DNA of 64,000 bases from Palaemon carinicauda (lineage: Eukaryota; Arthropoda; Malacostraca; Decapoda; Palaemonidae). The stretch is taken from NCBI RefSeq assembly GCF_036898095.1, contig NC_090759.1:27692406-27756405 (forward strand), in the 5' to 3' direction. Within the stretch, counting starts at the first letter, position 1; the number at the start of each line of letters is the position of its first letter. The position numbers and the translations under genes are program-made. A model generated the notes under the pieces. It made no database searches. It saw nothing but the letters and a program-made list of their open reading frames with translations, and was not told where the DNA came from. Shown piece by piece: positions 39,101 to 52,900 of this stretch.

Positions 39101-40538
39101 ACCCACTCCCAGCTGTTTGAGCTTTAAAACAAGGTCCTCATGATTAATACAGTCAAAGGCAGCACTAAATTCAAAGCCAATCATCCAAACTTCCTGACCA
39201 CAATCAAAGGATTTCTGTACAGTATTGGAGATTGTAAGAAGGGCATCACATGCTTTTCCTACTAGGTTTGTACCTTAGCTAGTAATAACAATACTATTAC
39301 GGTATACTAAAATAATTAGCTTTCCTTTGAATTTTTGAGAAGTAAATAAATAGAGGATTGAAACTGGTAGACGAGAATGACCATGAATGGGAGGTAAATC
39401 AGTAGTTGTTTGCGGATGATACTGTACTGGTTGCGGACGCAGGAGAAGCTTGGCCGATTAGTGACAGAATTTGGAAGGGTGTGTGAAGAAGGAAGTTGAC
39501 AGTTAATGTGGGTAAGAGTAAGGTTATGAGATGTACGAGAAGGGAAGGTGGTGCGAGGTTGAATGTCATGTTGAATGGAGAGTTACTTGAGGAGGTGGAT
39601 CAGTTTAAGTACTTGGGGTCTGTTGTTGCAGCAAATGGTGGAGTGGAAGCAGATGTACATCAGAGAGTGAATGAAGGATGCAAAGTGTTGGGGGCAGTTA
39701 AGGGAGTAGTAAACAATAGAGGGTTGGGCATGAATGCAAAGAGAGTTCTGTATGAGAAAGTGATTGTACCAACTGTGATGTATGGATCGGAGTTGTGGGG
39801 AATGAAAGTGACGGAGAGACAGAAATTGAATGTGTTTAAGATGAAGTGTCTAAGGAGTATGGCTGGTTTATCTCGAGTAGATTGGGTTAGGAACGAAGTA
39901 GTGAGGGTGAGAACGGGTGTAAGAAATGAGTTAGCAGCTAGAGTGGATATGAATGTGTTGAGGTGGTTTGGCCATGTTGAGAGGATGGAAAATGGCTGTC
40001 TGCTAAAGAAGGTGATGAATGCAAGAGTTGATGGGAGAAGTACAAGAGGAAGGCCATGGTTTGGATGGATGGATGGAGTGAAGAAAGCTCTGGGTAATAG
40101 GAGGATAGATGTGAGAGAGGCAAGAGAGCGTGCTAGAAATAGGAATGAATGGCGAGCGATTGTGACGCAGTTCTGGTAGGCCCTGCTGCTTCCTCTGGTG
40201 CCTTGGTTGACTGCCGAGGTAGCAGTAGGGGATTTAGCGTTATGAAGCTTCATCTGTGGTGGATAACGGGGGAGGGTGGGCTGTGGCACCCTAGCAGTAC
40301 CAGCCAAACTCGGTTGAGTCCCTTGTCAGGCTGGGAGGAACGTAGAGAGGAGAGGTCTCCTTTTTTGTTTCATTTGTTTGATGTCAGCTACCCCCCAAAT
40401 TGGGGGAAATGCCTTGGTATATGTATGATGTATGTAAATAAATAAGTACCAAGGTCAGAAAAGGGCTGAGTAGGGGACAGGGCGTGCTTGCAAAAATATA
40501 TAAAAAGGAATTTTCGCTAATACAGTATAACAGTTTTC

Positions 40539-40593
<55 letters not shown>

Positions 40594-43500
40594 AAAATCT
40601 GAAACATGAAATACAGATATTTCCCTAGCCAAATTTGCTATACGGTAACCTGAATCTCCAAACTTTCAAGCTAGACGTTGTGAGTCATGGTCCTTAATGG
40701 ACCAGACTACTTATATGATGTGGACACACATATCAACAATATATAGTTACATAAAGGAAAACAAGACCCTTCAAAAAAATTTATTTCTCAACGTGATATT
40801 TCTTTTATAATTGGCTTGTCATTAAAATATAGACTTTATAGTACTGGAGACTAAAAAAATGTTGACCCCTACCTGGTTCTAGATCCCGAGGTCTTTTTCT
40901 TGTTTCTTCTATAGAAGGCAGGGCACTTGCAGATGTTGTGACTGGAGGAGTTAGGGCTGGTTTAGCCAGAGATTCTCTCAATGTCTGCAAACTTTCATCG
41001 TCTAGCTGCAGTATCTCTCGCTGATAGTCTCTCTCATCTGGACGTGGAATTACAGAGGCATCCACGCCTGTGTCTGCCGATGACTCGCTAAATTCACTAC
41101 CGTCATCACCTGTAAAATGATATTTACAAACATTACTTACAGCCAAAAGCAATTACATTTTATAAGAGGGAAATGTAATTTTTAATCTAAAAATAGTTTT
41201 CTAATACTCACCTGCACAATCAACATCTACTACCTATAGATTTAAACGCAGCCATTTGCTTCTAATTCAATCCATTTATGTATGTATAATCCATAAAACA
41301 TAATTATATACCGGTCAACTAAACAATGTTCCTGTTAACTAATGATAGAAGTTCATGATTACGTTAATCTAATGAAAAGGTGGACAAAAGCAGCATAGTA
41401 ACATTGTCTAATAATTTTCTGTGTCATGTGCTATTATCATCATTATTACTTGCTAAGCTACAACCCTAGTTGGAAAAGAAGGATGCTATAAGCCCAACGG
41501 CTCCAACAGGGAAAAATAGCACGGTGAGGAAAGAAAATAAGGAAATAAATAAAATAAGGAAATAAATAAAATAAGATAGAAGTAATGAAAAATTTAAATA
41601 TTTTAAGAACATTGACATTAAAACAAATCTTTCATACATAAACTATAAAACCTTCAAAGAAACATGAGGAAGAGAAATAAGATAAAATACTGTGCCCGAG
41701 TATACCCTCAAGCAAGAGAACTCTGGCCCAAGACAGTGGAAGACCATGGTACAGATGCTATGGCACTAACCAAGACTTGAGAACAATAGTTTGATTTTGG
41801 AGTGTCCTCCTAGAAGAGATGCTTACCATAGCTTAAGACTCTTTTACCCTTAGCATAAGGAGAGTAGAGACTGAGCATAGCAACAAGAGGAAGAGAAATA
41901 AAATAGAACACTGTGCCCAAGTGTACCCTCAAGCAAGAGAGAACTCTACCCCAAGACAGTGGAAGACCATGGTGCAGAGGCTATGGCACTACCCAAGACT
42001 AGAGAACAATGATTTGATTTTGGAGTGTTCTCCTAGAAGAGCTGCTTACCATAGCTTAAGTCTCTTATACCCCTTAGCATAAGGAGAGTCGACACTGAAC
42101 AATTACAGTGCAGTAGTTAACCACTTGAGCAAAGAAGAATTGTTTGGTATATTGGTTCTGTCAGATGTATGTGGACAGAGGAGAATATGTAAAGAATAGG
42201 CAGACTACTCTGTGTATGTGTAGGCAAATGGGAAAATGAGCCGTAACCAGAGAGAACGATCCAATGCAGTATTGTCTGGCCAGTCAAAGGACCTAATAGT
42301 TCCTTAATGGTAGTATCTCAACGGGTGGCTGCTACCTAGCTACCAAGCAACCCAACGGCTCAAATTTTATATCAAGACATCCCTCCGACAGCAAGGGGAC
42401 ATAAGGCAACCAAGTGCACTTTGGACTTGCGTGATTTTCTTCCCGAATATCCAGAGAATAGTTAGTCCTCTACCTCAGCAGCAAGAAACATGACTTCTAA
42501 TTGTCTGCAGGTATAGGGAAGATCACTGACTATGTTACACTAGGTTCCACAGCGGAAAGAGAACACATTGCTCACCTAACATGCTGACTACCTACTAAAT
42601 TATTGCCACACGGTCACACACGTAACACCACGTCAACCAAGGTAGGTCTAAAGATTACCTGATATTGATCAAATAATCGATCGATAGTCTTTGCTTGAAA
42701 AGTCTTTGATTGGAAAGTCTTCATTTAGCCAAGGCAGTCATATATATATATGGTTAATATACACTTAGTCTTGGCAAGAGCTATTCATATGTCTCATACA
42801 TCAGTCAGGTTACAGTCCACTCCCCAACAGTTAACATACAAAGAATAGTTATCAAATGAAAATTTGCGACCTAACTCAGTCTTGCGCCATTAAATACCGA
42901 TCTGGTCCAAGTGCGTGAAAAACTCGAAATCCAAGTCTTCTTTAAGTCTTCTTTTGCTGTGAATACTCCAAAAAGAGTGCAATGACTCTGAAGAGTGTTT
43001 GTTAAGAAACAAGCTTCTTAGCCGAATCAGAAATGCAAAAACCAGGCATGGTAAACAGGACATCTGCTTACACCAGCAACAAGATAAATAAAGTGGCGTT
43101 TCCTGGCGGTGAGACAGGGTAATACTTAATGGGTTTCCAGAAAGAATATCACATAAATCCCAAGTACAAGTGGTTGCCTTATATTGCCCCTCTATCACTC
43201 TTCAAAAATTTCACCAGAACAAACATGGCAGCTTCATAGCTAGCAGACATGCATGGAAAGAATTAAGACTTATTTTGCTACATACATACACTAGGTCACT
43301 AAATTTATGGGATCAAAGACTGTTCTATCATTCATATAATCATTGTTCAAGATAAAACTTTATTAGACAATCAGGAATCACTGTGTGTATTACAGTATAC
43401 TTACAGTACATGGATTAAGTAAATCAAAATAGAATCAGGTGGCTGCAGAAAAATCTATCGACATATAAAAAATTCTGTGAAATTACTACAAACCTGTCGG

Positions 43501-43879
43501 GGTGGAGCTTGTCATATGCGTAGCGGGACGAGGTTCAAGCTGACTTTTCGTACGAGTAGAAAACATCTGAGAGGGAGTTGAGGATATTATGGGTTGTCTT
43601 CGGGCTACTAACACTGGGCTAGGATTTTCACTACTTAGGGTAACTGAAGATGCAGTAGGGATTGCAACGGAAGAGACTGGGGCTAGATTCAATCGCATCC
43701 CGCTGCTTGTGCTGGCTCCAACATTCACACCATGTGCATGCTGATTATTGCCCTCAATCTCACCTGAAGTTGAAATTTTAAGTTAAGACTTTTAATTGTG
43801 GTTATGCCTTAAAAAAAAAAAAGTGTTACAATTGCACTACCCTAAAATTCAATGCTGTAGTTTCTATTAGTGAATGCAA

Positions 43880-43955
<76 letters not shown>

Positions 43956-46900
43956 AACAACACAGCAGCACACTAGGAAAACTCAATACACTATCTTGCC
44001 ATTACTGTCATAATGTTTATGGAATGTATGCCCCATGGTAATTACAATTAAAAGTAAGGGACCAAAGTAAACTCAAACCTCAACCTAATACAGTACTGTA
44101 CTGTATTGCGATTTGGTTCCGAGATTCATGTATCAAGTTTAGTTTTATAATTTTACTTCTCTGGAGTTATTCTATTTTATGTATGTATCTATTATTAAAA
44201 AAACTGCAACATTGCCAAATGTAATTATCAGAAAGTAAAAAATATTACATCAAGAAAATAAAACATTACTTCTTATTTTCCAAGCCTTTGGTTTTAGGGA
44301 GTTTAATGTTTTTATTGTCTAAGTCATTTTTGTTATATTAATGACTACATTTTCTGCAGATCAAAATTCCTGAAATGACTATATGGGAAGATATGTTTAT
44401 ATATAAACCAGTTTTATAGGATTAAAAAAAAAAAAAGTCTTATATGATTACTTAAAAATAAACATGCAATATGCACTTCATTATACACATTTTTTCATCT
44501 CTTGCTACCCCACATGTTAGCGCTAAGTAATTAAAGTAAATTTCCATTTTCCAACTATTTCTTGAAAAAAGAAAGCACCATGCTTGAAAATGACTACACA
44601 GTATGACACAACAGGAGGTAAGACTGAAGGTTCAAACATACAAAAATTACAAATTTGGAAATAGTTTGTATTTTTTCTCAACCCGAAGCCCTTTACTATG
44701 GAGATATATTTCTGCGACAGCTGAAACTAGCCGTAAAACTTTTAGCAAGGTATTACTCTCCTCTACTACTTAGCTGGGAGGGTATACGAATCAACCCCCT
44801 CACACATGCAGTAGCTAACACAAGCCACTTTGCAACTGCAGGCAGGACTTTCTTAGGTGATGGTAGGCCAGTATATGTAAAGAGCTTCAGATTTGTATTA
44901 GGAAAACTACAAATTATTTCCATATTTGTCATTTGTTCCAGCACCAAATACAAACCTTTCAGCTCCTTACCAGCCTCCAGACAACTTTTCTACGAGAAAG
45001 AGTTGACTTTAGAAGCCTGGAGATCTGACTCGGACCTCCTGTTCTTCTCCAGCATGGTCTGGAATTCGGCCTGAAGGGCCAATTCCTTCGCAGATCCCCT
45101 CCCATAGGAACTCGCATTCACTGGGCAGGTTAGAGGAGGGAGAAATTGCATTAACAGGATGTGATATCCTGCCCTGAGGATGGAGACTGACCAAGCTTCG
45201 GCCCTGTGGAGCTTCCACCTCTGCCATCTGCAGTGTAGGCGTCCCCCCATCGCTGGACTTGTCGGAGGAATAGGACCCCTCAATGGCTCTGTCCTCTACT
45301 GTCTCTTTCACTTCTAACAGGTCCTCTGGGTCAAAAAGGTTGTCTCTGACCCTGGTTCCTCAATGCTGCCTGTTGTGCTTGCTGAGGTGCCACAGGATAC
45401 GAATGAGATGTCATAGCTAGGAGGAGGGAGTCTTGGCTCGGTTTCCTCAGCTTTCAGCACCCACCTTGATGTTTTCTACGTTAAATAGGGAGGGGACATC
45501 CATCTGGGCTTTGCAAGGTCTCATTACTTCGCTCTGTGGCACCGGCTTCATGAATTCTAAGACGACCACATAAAATTGCCTCAAAACCCAACTGACACAC
45601 TGATTTAGGATGTTAGCGAGTCAAATATGAATTAAGAGTTCCAGAAAGCATCAAGGCTGACATCGACTCCCTGTTCTGCTTGATGAAGTTCTCGGTCCTA
45701 AACAAGTAGCCTATTGTCCCTAACCAGTAGTCCAAGCATGAGACGACTTCCAAAAAAACACTTTGCAGCATCAGCAGCAGAAAATCTCACTAACAATGAG
45801 GAAAGCTTGTCTAAGAGTAAATTCTACATCACGGACAGAAATAGCGGATCCAGGAGAGGGGAAAGGACACTGTGCGATACGTCAAAATACTTCTGCCTGA
45901 CATAAGGTGGAAGAAGTAGGCAAGACGAATTGACTGCATGTAGGGACTGTGATTCACCAGCCACCTGTGTATTGGCCCTCTTTCTGACTGCTAATGCCCT
46001 TGACCAAGGTAAAGCTACCTTAGCCTTAGTCTAAGTGTGTTGTAAGAGGTGCAGAACTGTGTCCTTTCCCTCACCTGGAACAGGATCCAGTTCCCCCAAG
46101 GAATTTACTTTCCTTATGCAAGACAGAACCTGAAGGAAAACGTGATCAGCATCCTTCTGCTCAAGGGGGGGTGATCTTAGGACTGGCGGATGGCAGCTTG
46201 CCCTCATAATGGTCAGACTGTCGTCAAATGGTTCTTCTTCTCCGAAGCTCACATCCATATGAGCCCGGGAAGGGTCAAGGTTGTCAACTGGATTACGGTA
46301 AGTTGGGCGAGACCTCGGAGGCAGGCCGCTATGCTCTGGTTGTGTAGGAGGTGGTCTGCAACCAGTAGAAGGTTTCTCGTGGTTCCGTTGCTCCATGTAA
46401 GCCCAATTCTTGGGGATTGTCTTGGTATCCTTACATTCCCATTGGCAGATGGTGAAATCCACGAGCAGTGAGGTGGTGTCCTTCCTCACTCCTGTAGGTA
46501 TAGTGTTCTTGGGAGGAGTAGAAGGTGGGGGAGGGACTTTAGAGGCTGAAGAACTTGAAACTAAAGGGTCTAGGTCTATTGGGACAAACTCATAACCCTC
46601 TATGAGAGATCTCCCTCTGAGACCTCGAGTCCCTACTGGTCCTTGGACGTATTGAGTTCCCCAGAGGAGGAGTCTCCGGTCATCAAGCCCTTCTTTTCTT
46701 TCGAGGCTTGATCGGGATGTTGCCTGATCTGTGGCCATGGAATACAGATATTGATCATATCTGAAAGACCTCTGTGGGGGGAGGGACATAGGGTTTGGAT
46801 GGGTTAGACAGAGGGGAAATTCTTATGGAGGAACACGTAACTTCCAAAGGTGACCCAGGAGTGTTCCAAGGAATTACCCGGGGAGCTTGAGCTGGTCCTG

Positions 46901-49900
46901 AGAACAATTGTTTAACTTCCTAGAAAATATCTTGAAACCAAGGTGTACCCTTCAAATAAGTGACTGTTTTTGAGGTTGTACATTATTTCCTCTGTAGAGG
47001 AGAGCCCTCACCAGAACGACCTAAATGAGAGGCATGTATGTATGGCAAGCAGTGCACAGGTGCACTCTGGTGGAGCGACAAGCGCATGTAGGGAGAGCGC
47101 TGATCATGAACTCACCGAACCAAAGAGCAGTGACAAGACAATTGCGCAGAAGTAAAAGCTTCAACGCACAGCAAGCCAAAGCATGCATGGTTGCTTCTTC
47201 CTCAAAGTGAGAAGACGAAGATAGCTATGATCTTAAGAATAGAGGTTTACGCTGGTCTCCCTGTACTTATGTACCATACAACACGACCCAAAATGGCAAG
47301 GAACGTGTTAAGCGTGTAGGATGGCAAGCACACTGAACACACTCTAAAGATGGCGAGTGTTGGGTTAGGCATGTAGGCGTGAGTGTGCGCTGAACTCCCT
47401 CAACTGGTGTTGGGTAGTAACAGCGTGTGATCGTATGCACATGCTGCTGTCTGTCCTGAGGCGGCGAGAGATGGGTTTGGCGTTTAGCTGTGTGCGCGAG
47501 CTGAACTCACAGTGAGGGTGAGCGAGTACGTACAACAGTGCGTAGATGGTAGCATACTCTGAACGCCTCGCCCAATCAACTCTCTGGGTAACATTTTGTG
47601 CGTTAACGAGCTAGGCTCGTTATTCTGTTTTAAATTATTGAGTTCCTCAGCCAACACACTTTGAAGGAAATCAGACTTAGTCCTTCCTTCCCCTACAGGC
47701 GAGTGATGCCTAACCTCTCGTTCTCTTGCGCTAGGCAATGTCATGGTGCGCTGAGAGGGAGAATGATGTCAAACTGGTGACAACACTGGGAGTTTGACTC
47801 TAAAAGAAGTAGAAGGCCTAAGCTCAAGGACGGACTTTGGCATATTAACACGAGAAGAGTTTCAATGTGTCCTAAGGATGCGACGGCAGGGGCAGCAGCT
47901 GTAAACATCCGCCTAAGAGCCCCCATTGTCTAGCACTGAAAAGCTATGCTCCGAAGAGCTTGAATGAGGTACTGAGAAATCTCACACACGTTTCAGGAAA
48001 CCTCTGGGTGGTGACCACTAAGGTGAACATCTCTCCCTCGGGTGGGATGGACAATTGACACCTGTTGTCGGTGTGGATTATCCCGCGAACGGCTAGACGG
48101 TTGCAGGTGAAGCGAGTCTTTCCCAGGATTGGGTAGATAGGCCTACACGTTTCAGGAAACCTCTGGGTGTTGACCACTTAGGTGAACGTCTCCTCTCCCT
48201 CGGGTGGGATGGACAATTGACACCTGTTGTCGGTGTGGATTATCCTGCGAACGGCTAGACAGTTGCAGGTGAAGCGAGTCTTTCCCACGATTGGGTAGAT
48301 AGGCCTACACCTTGAGGAACTCCCGCAAAGGTGTGCTGATGTTTATTAGCTGAAGTTGAAAGAGAAGCAACTGGGACTTCAGCACCGCAAGGCTGTCCTA
48401 GAGTTAAGGCACCCCTAATCTTACCTGAATAATCCCTGGAGGAAACCAAATCAGGCAGAATCGGGGTAATGGGATTGAGCCACAGAAGTAAGATGACGAG
48501 GATTCTTCGACTTCGAGGAAGAACCTGAAGGTGAAGAATCTTTCTTTGCCTTCTTCCTGTGTCTAGTAAATCATTGCCACTGGGAGGGAGGCTACTACCT
48601 GCACACATTACATGGAGACTACTGTGTGCCCTCTGCAAGCAGGACAAAGCACCTGTGGATCAGTCTCCAATCCAGACATGAAGGCACCCATCACTGCCTG
48701 GATAAAGCTGCATTCTTTGAGAACGCAAACATACTTTTAAGTTCAAAATTTAAGGCCAGTTGAGTCTTTAATATGGTTGTTAAACTGAATCAAGCGGAGG
48801 AAAACCGACTTTTGTTCTCTTCCAAACAGAAATAAAACGTGACTTATGTTAGCTATTGCGTGTGAGCGGGGTGGTTGGTCTACACCCCACTAACTAGAGG
48901 AGGGGGTACCACTTCGCTAAAAGTTTTACGGCTGATTCCAGGTGTCGCACAAATATATTTCCATTGTAGAGCTGAAAAGTTTGTATTTGGTGCCGGACCA
49001 AATTTTCTATTTGCCTCTCTCACAGCAGAATGAATAACTTTACAGGGAATACCATCCTGTAAAGCTAAATGCTAAAAATATGAACGTGATGGATGAAAAT
49101 GCCCCAAAAATTAAGCGAAAAGATTTTAAACCATAAGAAATTATTCAATTTAAAAAAATTCCCACAATCATGTTAAAAAAAAAATTTGTAATTTGGTAAC
49201 TAACTTAAAAAGCTAAAAGGTTTATGAAACTTGCAAAACTGCTAAAAAGTTATACAATACTTTATGTGATATTTTAGGTACTATTGTATACAATTCTTGT
49301 GACTTTAGTATTGAGGAAAACCTGCCCTCCTGTCGTCTGGCATGGCATGGCTCCCTACAAAATGTGTGTGCTTTGGGTAATTTTTAAACTAAGTACAATT
49401 TATACATTTCTGTACTGCATTTGTCATTCTCAACCCCCCCCCCAAAAAAAAAGAAACATTAAAAAATACAATTGATGGCCATTTACTAAGCATTGTTTAA
49501 ATTTAATACTCTACCTTCTTCTGGATAGATTGGACGAAAATGGCGACGAGCTGTCACTGGCTGGGCAAAAATGAAAGATTCGCCAGGCGGGGCCACCGTT
49601 TTTACTTGACTTGAAACTCTAGACTGTGATGACCCTGCTTGCTGCGAGTCGCCAGCTTCCTCCTCCTCTTCCCCAGCCATCCACCCCGACAGCCATGACG
49701 ACGAAAAAAGGCCAGTCACGGAATCTGTAACACGGCGAATTATTCCCTGGGGGTGAAAAAAAAAAAAAGCGGTGCATTAGTCTACAATAAAACTCCTTCT
49801 CAAAAGGCACTAATACACTAAATGATGCAGCAGTGATAACATTCAGAATAAAAATATATGCAGTTTCCCCATCAATGTACTGACCTATAAAACCTCAAGC

Positions 49901-52900
49901 TTTTTGTATTCCACACATCATCATCTCCTACAACTGATGCAAAACGGCCTCAGTTAGATTTTCCCAGTCGTCACCATCTTGAGCTTTTAATTCAATACTT
50001 CTCCATTCATCATCATTTACTTCATTCTTCATAGTCCTCAGCCATGTAGGCCTCCTCTTCTAGTGCCTTGTGGAGCCCACCATCTACCCCTCATCATCTT
50101 ATGCACACATGGCATTCGAGTAATCTCTCATAGTTTCATATCTCACTTGTCCTGCCATTTAACCCCTAATATCCTTCTGAGGGTTTTGTTCTCAAATCAA
50201 ATAAATCTACTGGAGACTGTTTCATTGTCATACCATGACTTATGTCCATAGAATAACACTGCTAGAGAAAATTATGTTTAAAATCAATCATTTTTGGCAC
50301 CACCACCTACAACCAGTACAGTAATATTTTTTCAAATAATATTAAATAGCTAGTTTGAAAACCCATTATTTACATTTCAATTTGAAAAAAAAAGCTAATC
50401 ATATACAAAAACATATCGCCAGTCACTTTACACATTCAGCAGGTATCAATTTATATAACTAGATGTAATTTACAGGAAAAGCACTACTAATTATCTTATT
50501 TCCATCCATTACCATAATCATTGCGCACATCTAACAAGGTTTCCTCAATATTAATATGGGGAAAATAATGTGAAAACAACCATTCGACTCACTGCACGCG
50601 ATACACCACAAACAAGTGTGATGGTGAAATGGAATGGACACGAACAAGAATGCGAGACATTTTCATAACCACCACAGTTAGTAATAACCAAACAGTTTAC
50701 CTAAGCTTTGAGTGTCCTATTACAAGTGAAAATTCTGAAATTATAATAAAATAAGCCCTGTGGTGCCCAAACTAAAAGTTAGGCTTGGTGTCATGAAGGT
50801 CATTCAGGATCATTCTCATGCTAATATGACAAATTTGGAAATAATTTGTATTTTTCCTAATGATACAAACCTTTAGCTATGTGACTATGCTTCACTACGT
50901 TTGTTGGTAGGACTTCAAGGGGGCCTGGGTTGGCAGGGAAGACTGTACAGTATAAATAACTGAAGGTTTGTTTAGTTAGGGAAAATACAAATTATCTCCA
51001 ATTTGTCATTTGTTCCGTAACTGGAATATAAATCTACACTATTTATTGGGGTACAACTCGCCCATTAGGAGGGTGGACGTCCCTGCCAATGTGGCTTTTT
51101 ATCTTTACCTGGGGATTCCTCTAAAGCGCATGTTAGCACCAAAAGAAGGAAACCCTAACACCTCGCTAACCTTGCTATACAAGATCTGCGGCCTGCGCAA
51201 GGTGTGTACAGATACTAGCAATGTGACTGGTAAGGTAAAATTTCCTCAGAGTCATATGAGTTGTTTGAAGTCACTAAGACATTCCCAATACCACTTCGAC
51301 AGGGTATGGAGACGCAACAATATCGACACAATAGCAGGATACACAAGGAAGCAGCAATGGTGTACCTGCAGTGGTTTGAGGTGAGCTGTGCAGAGGGCCA
51401 TCGATGCGGATTTCCCCAAGAGAGGGGAGGAAGAATGAAAGAAAAAAGCCAGTCATTCCTTTCCATTCACTCGGACTAAAACCGGGTAACCAATGTCCCC
51501 AACCTTCTGCTATTTGTCCATTAAGGTGCTTGAGGTATTAAATCAGTTGTTGTGCAGCCACCACAGGACCAATAGAGAACATACCTGGTCTCCTGTGGGC
51601 AACATCTTGCAGGTAGTGGGCGGTAAATGTCGTCTGCGTTTCCACACGTCCCTTGTAGAATCTACGCCACAGAGTAGTTACGTTTGAAGGCCAGAAATGT
51701 AGATGCCCCTGACGTCATGAGCTCTGGGTCGACATGTTGGAGGAAGATCTAGATTCAGTGCAGGTCAATGACCTTGCGAATCCATGCTGAAATCGTGTTG
51801 TTAGAGATCCTCCTCTTAGTCCTCCCAATGCTAGGCATAGTAATACATAATGTGTCGTCGGTTACAGAATGAAGACTCATATCCGGAAAGAGTCGAATCT
51901 TGGATCAGCTACCCTCGGATTTTGAGTCTTAGCTACGAACACCGGAACAAAGTTGAACCTTACCTCTCCCCATCCCCTTGAATGGACGATGTCATACGAA
52001 GGACCATGAAGTTTGCGGACTCCCTTGCCGAAGCCAAAGCCGTCTTCCATGTGAGGTGGCGATCTGTTGCCTGATGTAATGGTTCGTAGGGAGGTCCTTT
52101 AAGGGACAACACGAATCACATTCCAAGGAGGAGATCTCACTTCTGACTAAGGACAAGCAAGTTCATAACTCCGTATGAGGAGTTCAAGTTCCAGCGAAGA
52201 GGAAATGTCTCCCCTTTCGTTCTAAAGGCATGACTCAAGGCTGAGTAATAGTCTTTTACTGCTGAGAAAGAGCAGCAATTCCTCTCGCATATATACAAAG
52301 AACTCCACTATTGCTAAAATAGTGGCATCGAGTGGAGAGAGACCCTTTCCACGCCACCAACCACAGAAGACATTCCACTTCCCCTGGTAGACTGAGGCTG
52401 ATGACTTTTCCAGATGTCCAGTCATCATTTTCGCAACTTGTTGCAAAAAGCAGATTTGAAAAAGGAGATGGTGGATAGTCTCCGGGCGTGAAGTCAAAGA
52501 GAAGCTATGGCTTTGTGGAGGATGCTGCGGGTAGTTGTCTGAGTAGATTGTGTCGTGGAGGAAGTTCTCTTAGAAGCTCCATCAGTTGTGGAAGGTCTAG
52601 GAACCATTGTGCGTGATGCCATAACAGAACTATGATGGTCATTGAGAGATTGACTGATGTTCTGGTCTTGTTGAGCACTCTTCTCATCAGACAAAAGGGG
52701 GTAAACGCATAAATGTCTATGTTGTTCCACCGTTATTGAAATGCATCTTACCAGAGAGCCTCAGGGTCCTGGACTGGGGAGCAGTACAACGGGAGCCTGA
52801 AGTTCAGAGCTGCTGCGAACAGATCCACCGTCGGAGAACCCCACAAACTCAGGACTTTGTTGGCTACTAGATGTTTCAGAGACCATTCAGAATCCACCGA

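Larger units (their letters stand above)
44647..49003 (-). mobile_element. DIRS-like retrotransposon A: inverted ends and internal complementary region, enzymes deleted
   Basis: Left end ~44647 and right end ~49003 carry inverted terminal repeats of about 150 bp (shared 'gccgtaaaacttttagc', 'tatatttctgcgacagctg'/'caggtgtcgcacaaatata' in reverse, 'agtagctaacacaagccac'). At 44899-44967 lies a region complementary first to the left outer end ('actacaaattatttccatat') and then to the right outer end ('agcaccaaatacaaaccttt'). That is the internal complementary region expected of DIRS elements. The interior on the minus strand holds gag-like ORF1 remnants and only the first residues of RT. Inserted in NUP153 intron 2, same strand as the gene. 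Confidence 0.8.

Noticed and set aside
39660..40307. 215-codon minus-strand frame
   Set aside because: Mirror of the LINE-2fam reverse-transcriptase frame.
40149..40445. 98-codon plus frame after the LINE-2fam stop
   Set aside because: Translation of the LINE 3' UTR and hairpin.
44655..45074. 139-codon plus-strand frame
   Set aside because: Covers the DIRS-A terminus and complementary region; no protein similarity.
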